Of a DNA stretch of 64,000 bases, positions 41,400 through 50,830 are shown piece after piece. The notes below the pieces were generated by a model, which worked only from the letters and a program-made list of their open reading frames with translations, did not search any database and had not been told where the DNA came from. The first letter of the stretch is position 1; each line of letters begins with the position of its first letter. Position numbers and translations under genes: made by a program. This DNA is from Acidobacteriota bacterium. GTDB taxonomy: Bacteria; Acidobacteriota; Holophagae; Acanthopleuribacterales; Acanthopleuribacteraceae. The DNA is taken from the NCBI GenBank assembly GCA_020637335.1, contig JACJWC010000015.1:76179-140178 (forward strand), given 5' to 3'.

Positions 41400-42755
41400 A
41401 TGGTTTTTGCCCTGGGTTTGCCACTTTTTTTGTGGGGGTGGGCTTTGCGTTGGTTGGTGTTTTGGTGTGTGGCGGGTTGGAGTTGGGCGCAGGGGCCGGT
41501 TGCTTTGACGGCCAGTGGTTATGTGACCGATGACTCACATCCGCGCTATCCGGGCGACTTTCGGACCTATCCATTGACCGTACGCCTCCAGATTCATGCC
41601 GACCTTGCCGCTGCCATCCTGGAGTTTGAAAGTGGCGACGGTGCTGAGAAAGAGGTCGATCGCTACTTTTTCAGTCAGGGCCTGGTTTATCAGGTGGATG
41701 GGGAGGGCCGCGCCAAAGCGCCGGGCACCCTGGGCGATTTGGCGCCCAGTACCTTGGCCCTGATCCATCCCGCACTCCGCGATTTGGTCCTGGCCGCCGC
41801 ACCGGAAAATGTGCTGGTGCTCAACGAGGAGCAGCAGGTGTTTTCTTGTAATAATGCGCTGTGGGTCTGGCATCCGCAAGAGAACACGGCGACCCGTCGC
41901 ATTTTCAGCGATGTGCTGGGCGATGGTGAGGAGACGATTGTGTATCCAACCCCAACAGATGCTGCTCAGAAGGTGACGGTTCGCCGCCGCGGTCGCGACA
42001 TCGCCAGCTTCCAATTTGAGGCGGCCAAACCCTGTCCTGCCTTTGAATTACCACCCAACCTTTATCCCAACGAACCCCGTGTGATTACCGTCGATGATAT
42101 TCATTTCACCGAACAGGCGCCGCACGTGTTTACTCTGGACCTGGCCCGCATCAATACCCGGGTTTGGGTCGCGGAATTTGAATCGTTTCTGGTGGTTTTG
42201 GAAGGGGCCTATTCCAGTCAGAATTGCGCATTATTGGCCGATCAGATTGAGGCCAAGTTTAAGAAGCCGGTTCGGTATTTTGCGTTCAGCCACTTGCACG
42301 GTCAGTATATCGGTGGGGTACGCGCCTGGGTCGATCGCGGCGTCACTGTCTTGGCTCCGGCGTCAACCCAGCCGTTGGTGGCCCAAGCCGTTGCCGCCTC
42401 TTTTCGGTCACGGCCAGATCGTTTGGAGAAATCGCCCAAAGGCCTGCAGTTTGAAGCCGTTCAGAAGATGAAAGTGATTGAAGATAAACAGCTTCGGCTG
42501 GAATTGCACAACATCGATTCCGACCACACAAAAGACTATCTGATCTTTTATTTCCCCCAATCCAAGATCCTGGGCACGGGCGATTTGCTGTTTTATCGGC
42601 CGGGCCAACCGTTAAAAGGCCGTTCCAAAAAGCTCTGTGCCACCGTTCAAAGCCTCGGTCTGCAGGTCGATCGCTTCATTTGTACCTGGCCGCTCAGCGG
42701 GTACGGCACCCAGAACATCGTTAACCATGAGGAGATGGAAAAAGCCTGTCAATAA
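41400..42755 (+). CDS. Exported metallo-beta-lactamase-fold protein with degenerate metal site
   Basis: A 451-residue protein with a hydrophobic N-terminal export signal (about residues 1-32). The frame opens at 41358, but that start lies right against repeat A. The C-terminal half has MBL-fold strands. At the HxHxDH position the sequence is SHLHGQYIGG, so the Asp-His pair is replaced by Gly-Gln. A later GTGDLLF resembles the second metal motif. Zinc binding is therefore doubtful, and it may be a binding or sensing protein. The N-terminal ~200 residues (ASGYVTDDSHPRYPGDFRTY ...) are not recognised. Confidence 0.7.
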   Translation: MVFALGLPLFLWGWALRWLVFWCVAGWSWAQGPVALTASGYVTDDSHPRYPGDFRTYPLTVRLQIHADLAAAILEFESGDGAEKEVDRYFFSQGLVYQVDGEGRAKAPGTLGDLAPSTLALIHPALRDLVLAAAPENVLVLNEEQQVFSCNNALWVWHPQENTATRRIFSDVLGDGEETIVYPTPTDAAQKVTVRRRGRDIASFQFEAAKPCPAFELPPNLYPNEPRVITVDDIHFTEQAPHVFTLDLARINTRVWVAEFESFLVVLEGAYSSQNCALLADQIEAKFKKPVRYFAFSHLHGQYIGGVRAWVDRGVTVLAPASTQPLVAQAVAASFRSRPDRLEKSPKGLQFEAVQKMKVIEDKQLRLELHNIDSDHTKDYLIFYFPQSKILGTGDLLFYRPGQPLKGRSKKLCATVQSLGLQVDRFICTWPLSGYGTQNIVNHEEMEKACQ

Positions 42756-42866
42756 AACTTGTCTCGCCCTGGCATAGGTTGACAGCTGTCAAATCGAAAG
42801 AGGAGGGTCAGGATGAAAAAAGAAGTGATGCGCTACCGTGAAATATTTGGTTTTATTGCATTTACA

Positions 42867-42985
42867 CGGCCCTTCAGGCCGGTTAAATGTATTGAATTTG
42901 CCTGGCCAAAGCGTTTTTTTTTTTATGGAACCTTCCCAACCGCCTACCGCTGGAGGAACCCACACGCGATCTCCGCTAAAAACCA
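42867..42985 (+). repeat. Dispersed repeat family E, copy 3
   Basis: CGGCCCTTCAGGCCGGTTAA start, CTTCCCAACCGCCT and CTGGAGGAACCCACACGCGA correspond to family-E landmarks at 3969-4088. It fills the gap between the convergent genes at 42755 and 43046. Confidence 0.6.
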
Positions 42986-43045
42986 GCCAATCCTCCGTAA
43001 TTCCCATCTCAAAACCGACAACTTTAATCCAGGACTTGTCCAGTC

Positions 43046-44047
43046 CTATTGAAGGGTGTATTTCACCAAGATGGGCTCGTCCTGGGTGGCTTCAACCATG
43101 AACAAAGTGTTTTGGGTCAAGGCCTGGGAGTGGCCCTTGAGTTGACCTTTTATATGAAGATCGCCTTGGGCCGTTAAGGCCTGGAAGAAGCAGGTGTCCC
43201 GGCCTTCGATCGGGTAGGTGAATAACCAGATTTGGTTATTGTCCAAGTAGACGGCTTGGAGGTAGGGCCAGTATTCCTCTTTGGTTGTGTATTTTTTGAG
43301 CCGGGCCAGAGCACTGACCGGATCGCCGGCTTTATCGGCCTGGCTCATGACTTTGAGGCGTTTGTCGTAATAGGTATCCGAGAAGGGGACACGTTCGATC
43401 TCAAAAGTTATTTGGTGAAGCGGCACACCTGTTCCGGAGAAGATATGAATCATGGGCTCTGCTCCGTAATTCACCGCGATCCAATCCTTTTGACCGTCAA
43501 AGCGGTAACGCGGGTTCCATTCCATGGCGGTGGCAATCATCGGGAATTTTCGGGTTAGAAGCGGCTTTTTGGTGCCGGAAGCCCAGGCATAAGCCGTTAG
43601 GGTGTGTTCCCAGGTTTCGCGATTGCGTTCGATGAACAGGATCGTGTCGGCGGATCCAAACCCGGAAGCGGGACTGAGTGAATCGGTAGGTTGCGAGCTC
43701 TTGAATTGGCCCGATTCCGCATAAAAACTGAGGCGTTTCGCCATGCGGTCCAAGACCACGAATGCGTTTTGGGAAGCGTCCCACGTTACGGCTGTCAGTT
43801 CCAAAAACTCCTGCGGGCCCTGACCTTGTCTTCCGCTGCGTTGGCTCAAAGTTCCATCTGGTTTTAAAAACACAAGCGCCAGATCGGCCACATTTTTGAT
43901 CAGGACAATGCCCTGCGATGAAACCGCCAGGTTGTTTTGGGCGTAGGCATCCAATTGATAGATTTCCAGATTCTCCGCCAGAGGGATGCGCCAGGCTTCC
44001 TGCCAGGTCGGATCGGAAAGCGCTATAAAAATGAAGCAAAAAAACAT
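43046..44047 (-). CDS. Exported 6-bladed beta-propeller protein
   Basis: A 333-residue protein with a short signal peptide (MFFCFIFIALS). Repeated strand patterns include GRQGQGPQEFLELTAVTWD, the hallmark of the 6-bladed propeller proteins found widely in Bacteroidetes and Acidobacteria. No active site is visible, so a periplasmic binding role is likely. It follows the kinase gene by 119 bases on the same strand. Confidence 0.8.
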   Translation of the reverse strand: MFFCFIFIALSDPTWQEAWRIPLAENLEIYQLDAYAQNNLAVSSQGIVLIKNVADLALVFLKPDGTLSQRSGRQGQGPQEFLELTAVTWDASQNAFVVLDRMAKRLSFYAESGQFKSSQPTDSLSPASGFGSADTILFIERNRETWEHTLTAYAWASGTKKPLLTRKFPMIATAMEWNPRYRFDGQKDWIAVNYGAEPMIHIFSGTGVPLHQITFEIERVPFSDTYYDKRLKVMSQADKAGDPVSALARLKKYTTKEEYWPYLQAVYLDNNQIWLFTYPIEGRDTCFFQALTAQGDLHIKGQLKGHSQALTQNTLFMVEATQDEPILVKYTLQ

Positions 44048-44166
44048 GCAGTCCCCTTTTAAAAACTGACGTGTTTGGCCACTACTGGTGCCATGGGTTT
44101 AAGGGGAACTACGCAGGTTCAAGCTTCCAGTTGCATTGGCGCGCTTCGCGTTGGATGTTTTAAGGC

Positions 44167-46521
44167 TCATTCACACTTGTGGACGCGCATTTTTTCCGCT
44201 TCCTGGGTCCGTCCTTGTTGGCTCAGGAATGCGATGTAACGCTCGCAGAAACGGGTGAAATGCGTTTTTTCCTGGTAGTCCATGGTTTTTGCCAGGGCCA
44301 GACCTTGCCGGAAGAGGGCTTCTGCTTCTGCGGGTTGGTTGAAGGCGGCTTTAATTTCGGCTTGGTCAATGATGGCAAAGGCGGTGAAATCATGGTCGGG
44401 ACCAAAGACCTCAAGAAAGGCGTGATAACTCTTCTCGGCCAGAGGTTGGGCCTGTTCAAATTTGTTTTGAACGATCAGGGTGCGGACAAAGCCTTCCAAG
44501 GAAATCAGTGTTTCCGGATGGTTCTCACCCATAACTTCGCAACTGAGTTCCCATTCGCGTTTTTGAATAAGCTCCGCCTCGGGGAATTTTTCCTGGTTGC
44601 GCAGGACCTTGCCCAAATCGAAAAGGGTTGCCAGGGTTTCTGGGTGGTGCGGACCCAGATGTTTTTCTTGGAGCTTAAGCACTTCACGCAAGTCAACTTC
44701 GGCCTGGGCCAACTCTCCACGATCAGCGCGAACGCGCGCCAAGCTGGACAAACACGCGAATTTCAGCGACAAGTCATCGTCACCCAATTGAGCGATGATT
44801 GGTTTGAGTGCGACCAACTCGGAAAATGCTTGTTGAACGGATCCTGTTTCTTCGTGAAGAATGGCTAAATTGTAGCGTAACGCCAGAACCAAACCGTTGC
44901 CCGGTGGAAGGTTTTGGTTGGCCAATTCAAGTCCGCGCGTGAGGTAGGTTTCTGCCTTGGAATAGTCGAGGGTGTGAATGGCGTGTCGGCCCAGTTTGTT
45001 GAGCAAACGGATTTTCTCGGTTGAGTTTTCTGGGTGGATGGCCAAGGCCCTTTGGTAGTGAGGTTCAGCCTTGTCAAAGCGTCCGAGTTCCAGGTAGGTA
45101 TCGCCCAATGTGGTGGAGACCTGGGCCAGGACTTTGGGATCGGCTGAGAACCGAGACTCAACTTCCTGGCTGCTGCGGTCGAGGAAATCAATGACTTTGG
45201 CGTCCTCGCCCAGTTCTTTGGGATCGGGTGCGGCCAGCATATCGTTGAGGAATTCGGAAATTGCCTGGGCGCGTTTGGCCTCCTGTTCTGAATGCAACCG
45301 CGCTTGTTCGGATCGTCTGTACATTTGGAGCAAGGCCAGGACGGCGAAGACCAGGATGGCCAGGATGGTGGTTCCGGCAAAAACAGCCGAGCGATGGCGG
45401 CTTATGAATTTTTTGATGAGGTAGGACCATTCCGGTGGATGGGCGGAAATGGCTTGGCCTCGGCGAAAGCGTTGCAAATCCAAGTTGAGTTCGGCGGCGG
45501 TTTGGTAGCGCTGGTTTTGATCCCGGGAAAGGGCTTTCATGACGATCCAATCCAAATCTGTTTCAAGTCTTTTGCGCCAAGTCCGATTGGCACTTTGCCG
45601 AAAGCGTTTGCTCGGGCGATTCGGGTCGTCATGGATGACTTTTTGGGCGAGCTCAAAGGGATTGGCGCCTTCGAAGGGCAAAAACCCGCAGCTCAATTCG
45701 TAGAGCAGGACGCCCAAGGCATAAACATCGGTTAAGGTATTGGGTGGTGCCGTGGGGTTTTTCAGCCGTTCTGGCGGGATGAAGGGCAAGGTGCCGGGGA
45801 ACATTCCGTGTTCTTGGGTGAGCCCCTCGGATTGAGGTTCTAGCCGGATGGCGATGCCAAAGTCGATAACCTTGACTTGTGGCTCGCCTGCGGGTCCGGA
45901 GACCAAGATGTTGGATGGTTTGAGATCGCGATGCAGGATCCCGTTTTGGTGGGCGAACTGGATCGCGCGAATGACCTGGTCCATCAGAGCCAGACGCTGA
46001 TCCAAATTTAATTGGTGTTGCTCGCAAAAGCTGTTGAGCGGAATGCCGTCAATCCATTCCATGATTAGGAACAAATTGCCATTTCTCGTTTCGCCTGCCG
46101 AATAGATCGTACAGATATTGGGATGGTTAAGACTGGCGAGTGCTTCGCGTTCCATCTGAAAGCGTCGGCGAACCGTTTCCTGCAGGAACCGACCTTCCAG
46201 GACTTTGACTGCGACCGAACGGGGAACGGGCTGGGTTTGTTGAACCTGGTAAACGGCGCCGGACCCGCCGCGCGCGATGGGTTTCCAGCCTTCGAACCCA
46301 GAGCCAAGGGTCTCCTGGATATCCTTGCGCACCAAATCTTCGTGTGTGGGTGCATTCTCCAAAAAATCGCCCAAATTGAGTTGCGCTTGAACCAGCCGGG
46401 TCAACTCGGGAATAAGCTGTGGGTGCTTTTCACGGATCTGAGCCCAAACGGGGGCGGGGTCAGCTTGTTCGGTCAGTTCCAGGAGATAGTGTTTTATTTG
46501 GGGCCAATCTTGAGCATTCAT
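44167..46521 (-). CDS. Transmembrane Ser/Thr protein kinase with TPR domain
   Basis: A 784-residue PknB-type kinase. The N-terminal ~78 residues are helical. The kinase domain (about 79-345) has GGSGAVYQV, Lys106 in VAVKV, the HRD motif with catalytic Asp199, and DFG (220-222). One membrane helix lies at about 390-410. The C-terminal ~330 residues are tetratricopeptide repeats (for example PHYQRALAIHPEN, LGRHAIHTLDYSKAETYL). The start codon overlaps the sigma-factor stop by one base (TGATG), so both are made from one message. It probably controls or senses for the sigma factor by phosphorylation, as proposed for similar acidobacterial and planctomycete pairs. Confidence 0.92.
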   Translation of the reverse strand: MNAQDWPQIKHYLLELTEQADPAPVWAQIREKHPQLIPELTRLVQAQLNLGDFLENAPTHEDLVRKDIQETLGSGFEGWKPIARGGSGAVYQVQQTQPVPRSVAVKVLEGRFLQETVRRRFQMEREALASLNHPNICTIYSAGETRNGNLFLIMEWIDGIPLNSFCEQHQLNLDQRLALMDQVIRAIQFAHQNGILHRDLKPSNILVSGPAGEPQVKVIDFGIAIRLEPQSEGLTQEHGMFPGTLPFIPPERLKNPTAPPNTLTDVYALGVLLYELSCGFLPFEGANPFELAQKVIHDDPNRPSKRFRQSANRTWRKRLETDLDWIVMKALSRDQNQRYQTAAELNLDLQRFRRGQAISAHPPEWSYLIKKFISRHRSAVFAGTTILAILVFAVLALLQMYRRSEQARLHSEQEAKRAQAISEFLNDMLAAPDPKELGEDAKVIDFLDRSSQEVESRFSADPKVLAQVSTTLGDTYLELGRFDKAEPHYQRALAIHPENSTEKIRLLNKLGRHAIHTLDYSKAETYLTRGLELANQNLPPGNGLVLALRYNLAILHEETGSVQQAFSELVALKPIIAQLGDDDLSLKFACLSSLARVRADRGELAQAEVDLREVLKLQEKHLGPHHPETLATLFDLGKVLRNQEKFPEAELIQKREWELSCEVMGENHPETLISLEGFVRTLIVQNKFEQAQPLAEKSYHAFLEVFGPDHDFTAFAIIDQAEIKAAFNQPAEAEALFRQGLALAKTMDYQEKTHFTRFCERYIAFLSQQGRTQEAEKMRVHKCE

Positions 46522-47072
46522 CAGCTACTCATATAATCAAACAGCCAAATGCGGGCGATTTCCCATTCGCGTTTGATGCGGGAGGTAGAACATTGCATGA
46601 TTTGGGCGGTTTCCTCCAAGGTAAAGCCGGCAAAAACCCGTAAATCGACGATTTTTGCCAACTGTGGATCCACATTTTTGAGGTCGATTAGAGCACTTTC
46701 TAAACCGATTAAGGTTTGATCATTGAGCGGTTGGCTGCTTTCATTGGGGTCGAGGGGCAGGTGTTCCGCGCCAGCACCGCGTCGATTGGCGGTCCGTTGG
46801 CGCGCCTGGTCGATCAGGATTCGACGCATCAAAGTCGCGGCCACCGCGTAGAAATGGTTGCGATCCATCCATTTCACGCGGTCCTGGCCTTCCAACTTGA
46901 TTAAGGTTTCATGAAGCAATTCTGTGGTTTGGAATTGGGACTCGGAACGGGCTTGGCGGTGAGCCAGAACCCGTAAATGATCGTAGATTTGAGGAACCAG
47001 ATCGTGCCAGCCTTCGTTTAGATCGAGTTGCCAGGCGTGCAAAAGGTCCGTGATTTCGTGTGTTTCCATCAA
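46521..47072 (-). CDS. ECF-type sigma factor coupled to a Ser/Thr kinase
   Basis: A 183-residue sigma-70-like factor of the group genetically linked to Ser/Thr kinases. Region 2 is about 20-95 and includes HETLIKLEGQDRVKWMDRNH with FYAVAATLMRRILIDQARQR. Region 4 is about 120-175 (RVFAGFTLEETAQIMQCSTS). It lies 70 bases downstream of the LamG gene on the same strand. No anti-sigma gene is present; the kinase is the likely regulator. Confidence 0.93.
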   Translation of the reverse strand: MMETHEITDLLHAWQLDLNEGWHDLVPQIYDHLRVLAHRQARSESQFQTTELLHETLIKLEGQDRVKWMDRNHFYAVAATLMRRILIDQARQRTANRRGAGAEHLPLDPNESSQPLNDQTLIGLESALIDLKNVDPQLAKIVDLRVFAGFTLEETAQIMQCSTSRIKREWEIARIWLFDYMSS

Positions 47073-47142
47073 TAGGTCTGTCCCTTTTTGGGTTATTGTG
47101 GCACAGACCTATTGGCAGGAGATGGTTTCGATCACATTTTGT

Positions 47143-50046
47143 TTATCTGGGTAAAATGGGTAGGTAGGAGTTGCATTGCATCAGGCTAATCATGTCGCGA
47201 ATATCGATTTGGCCGTCCCCTCCACTGGGATAGGTGTCATAAAACGGGGTTCCGCCAATCAGCCACTCGCTGCCCACGGCCCACACATCTTCGATATCGA
47301 CATGGCCGTTGTTAAAAGCGAATCCGAAATCGCGGACCTGAACTTGGACTTGATCACTAGTGACGTTGTCAAAGTTTAAGGTGTAAAAGTAATCCCCAAC
47401 AGAAGCAGGTGGTGTGACTTGTGGGGTTAAGGTGTTGCCGTTGAGGATGCTCCCCGGTCCAGACCAGGTGATGCTGCCCATGCCGTCCGAACAATCAATA
47501 CTTCCGTTCAAGTTCAGCGATTCGCCGGGCAGGCACAACACGCGATCGGGGCCGGCGTTGGCAGTAGGTCCCAGCAAATTGACTTGGAAATAAGGCGTGT
47601 ATTGGTAGGAACAGCCAATTGCCGATTGCAAGCGGCAACGGTAATCGCCGGCATCGGAAGGTTGGACATTGGTTAACATCAATATTTCATTGGTTTCGCC
47701 GGTTAAAAGCACGCCATCTTTCTCCCATTGCAAGAGATAGGTTCCGCTTTTAAATACTTGAGCCACTGTTACTTCCAAGACCAGGTCATCTCCTAAACAG
47801 GCGGCCTGGCTATTGGGCCAAGTTTGAAAAGCGAAGTTATTGGAGAGGGTGAGGGTTGCGTTGTTGCTGTAGGCTTCGTCGCAACCGATGGAGATCCGGC
47901 AGGCATAGACGCCTTCATCGGAAAAATCGACGCTTGTCAAAAGCAATTGATTTTGGGTAGCACCACTGATGTCTACGCCGTCCTTTTGCCATTGGAAGGT
48001 GGCGTGCTGATCCAGGATTGAGACAGAAAAGGTGACGTCTTCACCGACGCAGGTGGTTTTGTTTTGGGGCTGACCGGTAAAGGTGACGGCCCCATCGCAT
48101 AAGACGAAATCGTGTTGATCAGGTCCACTGTCCTGCAATATTTGGCCGGTCGCTTCATCTATTCGCCATAGGGCAATGGTTTTTTCGTCGATGCCGAGCG
48201 GTGAACGGGGAACGGCCAGATCCCCACTGTAGCGAACGGTTGAGCTGAACCGCATGGAATGGATGAATCCGGGTAGCGGTTGGGTCCCCAAATCGTTATC
48301 GGCGAAAACCAAATGGGAAGTTGAGATGGAGGGTCGGGTGAAAGTGGCGGTTTGGCTTTGGGCATTGCCGTTGATTATGGCGCGTAACCGCACATTGGGC
48401 GGGCCTGGGCTCACGATACGCTGTTGAATAACCACATGGTTCCATTCATCGGGGATCAAGGTGCCTAGCGTGAAAAAGGTGTTATCGACCTGCATAACCA
48501 AGTCATGGCTGGTTGTAACGGAACATTCGTAGCCTTGTGGCGTTCCGTCCAGGACATCAAAAAAAACGCCTGGATTATTGGTTAAACGCTTGTACCAGAA
48601 CTCGATCGTCCATTGGCCAGTGAAGTTAAACAGTGGGGTCACGTAGATGTAGGGGGATGGTGTTAAGTCCGGGTTGGCCCAGAACGGGTTGACCTGGGTT
48701 AAAGCCGCTTCCACATCGAATGCAGTGATTGTGAAACCATTGGCGATATCTGGGAAGTCGGTGGGGTTAACAACGTCTGAGTAAAGGGGCCAAATGGCTT
48801 TGGTATCCGGATCATCTTCGAAATTACCCGGATAGAAATTGTAGTTGGGCGTATTGTAGCGGGCGATTTTGGAGATGCGAATCCGGTCGAGATGGCCGGA
48901 AAAAAATTGATCAAGTGCGCGGTTGGCACCAAGGGTGAGCAGGCTTGAGGCCGGTTGCTCATAGGTGACGAGCGTGGCTAAATAACGTTGACCATCGATG
49001 TAAACGTGTAAATTGGCATCGGTTCCGGTCGTTCGTTCCAGACACAGCGCAAGGCGGTACCACTGATTGGGATCGATGACAAACGGGACGACATGCAAGC
49101 TTGCGGCAAGGCCGTTTGCTTTGGTCCAAACCTCCAGGTTTTGGGTGGTGGTGTTGAGTTGGAGGGCAAAACCCCCTTGTCCTGCGGAGTCTGGTTCGAG
49201 CATATCTACCAACGTCATGGTGCTGGCGGAGAGGTTGCGCGGTAAGTAGCGCATGTCCAATTCCACAGTTGCATCTGTGCCTGGTGTCAACGGCATGCTG
49301 GATCGGGTTAAATATGAGGAGAACCCATTGAAACGGGCAAAGCCATCATTGAGTTCCAGGGTGTCAACCTGAACGATTTCACTGCCTTGCGCAGTTAGGG
49401 TATTGCCATTACCACTTTCATCCTGGTAGGTGGCGTCGCCCGGGTTGTCGGAATTGAAGGTGGCCAGAAAAAGCGAGTTGCCATTCGCCACTGGTGGGTT
49501 AAAACTGGGCTCAAAATCGCCGTTATACAAGCGTTCCTGGGTGAAATGAACGTTATCAATTCGGCCGTGAAAGATACTGGTGTTGGCGTGGTCCTCGCGA
49601 CCGAAATAAAGGGTTCCAATTTGGTTGGGTCGGTAATCGACATTGGTTAAGGCGGGGTATTCGATGCCGTTCACGTACAGAAACGTGTTGCCTAACCCGG
49701 TACCAGAATCGTAAACGTAGCTCAGAGCGATATGGTAGTGCTGGCCGAACTCCAACTGGGTGGCGGATAAAGTGAAAAACTGATTGCCGCTGGTTCCGTT
49801 AAAAACCAAGTAAATTAGGCGGCTAGCGTTGACATACACCATAAATCCATCGCCGGCAGTACTGGCCTGGTCATCAATGACCGCACCAAATTGGTCCATT
49901 ACCATTTCCAGCTCCAGCGTCCAATCTTGGTTATAGGCGGGTTGAATGGCAGGTGCCGTGGCATATCCAGGGGTTAAATCCAAGGCCCGGTTTTCTGTCA
50001 GAATGGGCTGCCATATCCAGACGTAAGAAAAAAAAGTAAAAAGCAT
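47143..50046 (-). CDS. Large exported LamG/Ig-like protein with dockerin-like C-terminus
   Basis: A 967-residue exoprotein. The N-terminus is signal-like (LFTFFSYVWIWQ). Three concanavalin/LamG modules follow (about 25-215, 225-410 and 430-650; for example LYFGREDHANTSIFHGRIDN). Two Ig-like modules come next (about 660-770 and 775-860; FQWQKDGVDISGATQNQLLL). The end holds two EF-hand-like loops (GHVDIEDVWAVGSEW and GDGQIDIRDMISLM), resembling a type I dockerin. A role in carbohydrate or surface binding is inferred. It lies immediately upstream of the sigma/kinase pair and downstream of the LytTR regulator gene on the same strand. Confidence 0.8.
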   Translation of the reverse strand: MLFTFFSYVWIWQPILTENRALDLTPGYATAPAIQPAYNQDWTLELEMVMDQFGAVIDDQASTAGDGFMVYVNASRLIYLVFNGTSGNQFFTLSATQLEFGQHYHIALSYVYDSGTGLGNTFLYVNGIEYPALTNVDYRPNQIGTLYFGREDHANTSIFHGRIDNVHFTQERLYNGDFEPSFNPPVANGNSLFLATFNSDNPGDATYQDESGNGNTLTAQGSEIVQVDTLELNDGFARFNGFSSYLTRSSMPLTPGTDATVELDMRYLPRNLSASTMTLVDMLEPDSAGQGGFALQLNTTTQNLEVWTKANGLAASLHVVPFVIDPNQWYRLALCLERTTGTDANLHVYIDGQRYLATLVTYEQPASSLLTLGANRALDQFFSGHLDRIRISKIARYNTPNYNFYPGNFEDDPDTKAIWPLYSDVVNPTDFPDIANGFTITAFDVEAALTQVNPFWANPDLTPSPYIYVTPLFNFTGQWTIEFWYKRLTNNPGVFFDVLDGTPQGYECSVTTSHDLVMQVDNTFFTLGTLIPDEWNHVVIQQRIVSPGPPNVRLRAIINGNAQSQTATFTRPSISTSHLVFADNDLGTQPLPGFIHSMRFSSTVRYSGDLAVPRSPLGIDEKTIALWRIDEATGQILQDSGPDQHDFVLCDGAVTFTGQPQNKTTCVGEDVTFSVSILDQHATFQWQKDGVDISGATQNQLLLTSVDFSDEGVYACRISIGCDEAYSNNATLTLSNNFAFQTWPNSQAACLGDDLVLEVTVAQVFKSGTYLLQWEKDGVLLTGETNEILMLTNVQPSDAGDYRCRLQSAIGCSYQYTPYFQVNLLGPTANAGPDRVLCLPGESLNLNGSIDCSDGMGSITWSGPGSILNGNTLTPQVTPPASVGDYFYTLNFDNVTSDQVQVQVRDFGFAFNNGHVDIEDVWAVGSEWLIGGTPFYDTYPSGGDGQIDIRDMISLMQCNSYLPILPR

Positions 50047-50152
50047 TTGGGTTCTCCTTGCGTTTCCTCGGAAAGGCTACGCGGAAAAAATCCCTGCTTT
50101 GGTTCAAGGCGAATTAAAAGTGTGGGCTAGCGCACATAAGTTGGCGACAAGT

Positions 50153-50830
50153 TCAGGAATTGGGCAAAAGGTCCTGGACCTTTTTCTTGTAGGTTCTGCC
50201 AATGGGGATCCGTTTTTGGGCCAGGGCGATTTCGTTGCCTTCAATTTCATGTATCTGAGCAATGGCCACGATAAAGGACTTATGGACCCGCACAAATCCC
50301 GAAGCCGGAAGGAGCTTCTCAATTTCCGAGATTTTTTCCAAGGTCAGGATCTTCTTGTTTTCCAATTGGATCAGACAGTAATTGCCGCAGGCCTCCACCC
50401 ACAATAATTGGTTAAGCGGGACCTGATGGTATTTCTTGCCATCCTTGATAAAGATGGTTTCTTGGTCCTTTTTTTGGCCGTCCCGAGCGTCCTGCGCCTT
50501 GTTAACCGCTTTGAGGAACCGTTCCAAGCTGAAAGGTTTGAGCAGGTAATCGCACACGGCCAGATCAAACCCGTCCAATGCATATTCCGGGTGTGCAGAA
50601 ATGACGATAACCTGGGGCTTTTTTGCGAGGCTGCGCAAAAAAGCAAAGCCCTGGAGTTTGGGCATTTCCACATCCAGGAACATTAAATCTATTGTTTGGT
50701 CGTTGAGCACGTTACGGGCCTGAAAGGCATCAAAACAATTGGCTATTTTGCGCAGTTCAGGCAGATTGGCTGCGTATTGCTCGATTATCTGATGGGCCAA
50801 AGGTTCATCGTCCAGAATCAAATAGTTCAT
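50153..50830 (-). CDS. LytTR-family response regulator
   Basis: A 225-residue regulator with a receiver domain (about 1-120, phosphoacceptor Asp in LMFLDVEMPKLQGF) and a C-terminal LytTR DNA-binding domain (about 135-222; LLWVEACGNYCLIQL and FVRVHKSFIVAI). Its ATG overlaps the stop of the sensor-kinase gene by 4 bases. Likely targets are the nearby LamG gene or the divergently placed ABC transporter, but no direct-repeat LytTR site was identified. Confidence 0.92.
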   Translation of the reverse strand: MNYLILDDEPLAHQIIEQYAANLPELRKIANCFDAFQARNVLNDQTIDLMFLDVEMPKLQGFAFLRSLAKKPQVIVISAHPEYALDGFDLAVCDYLLKPFSLERFLKAVNKAQDARDGQKKDQETIFIKDGKKYHQVPLNQLLWVEACGNYCLIQLENKKILTLEKISEIEKLLPASGFVRVHKSFIVAIAQIHEIEGNEIALAQKRIPIGRTYKKKVQDLLPNS

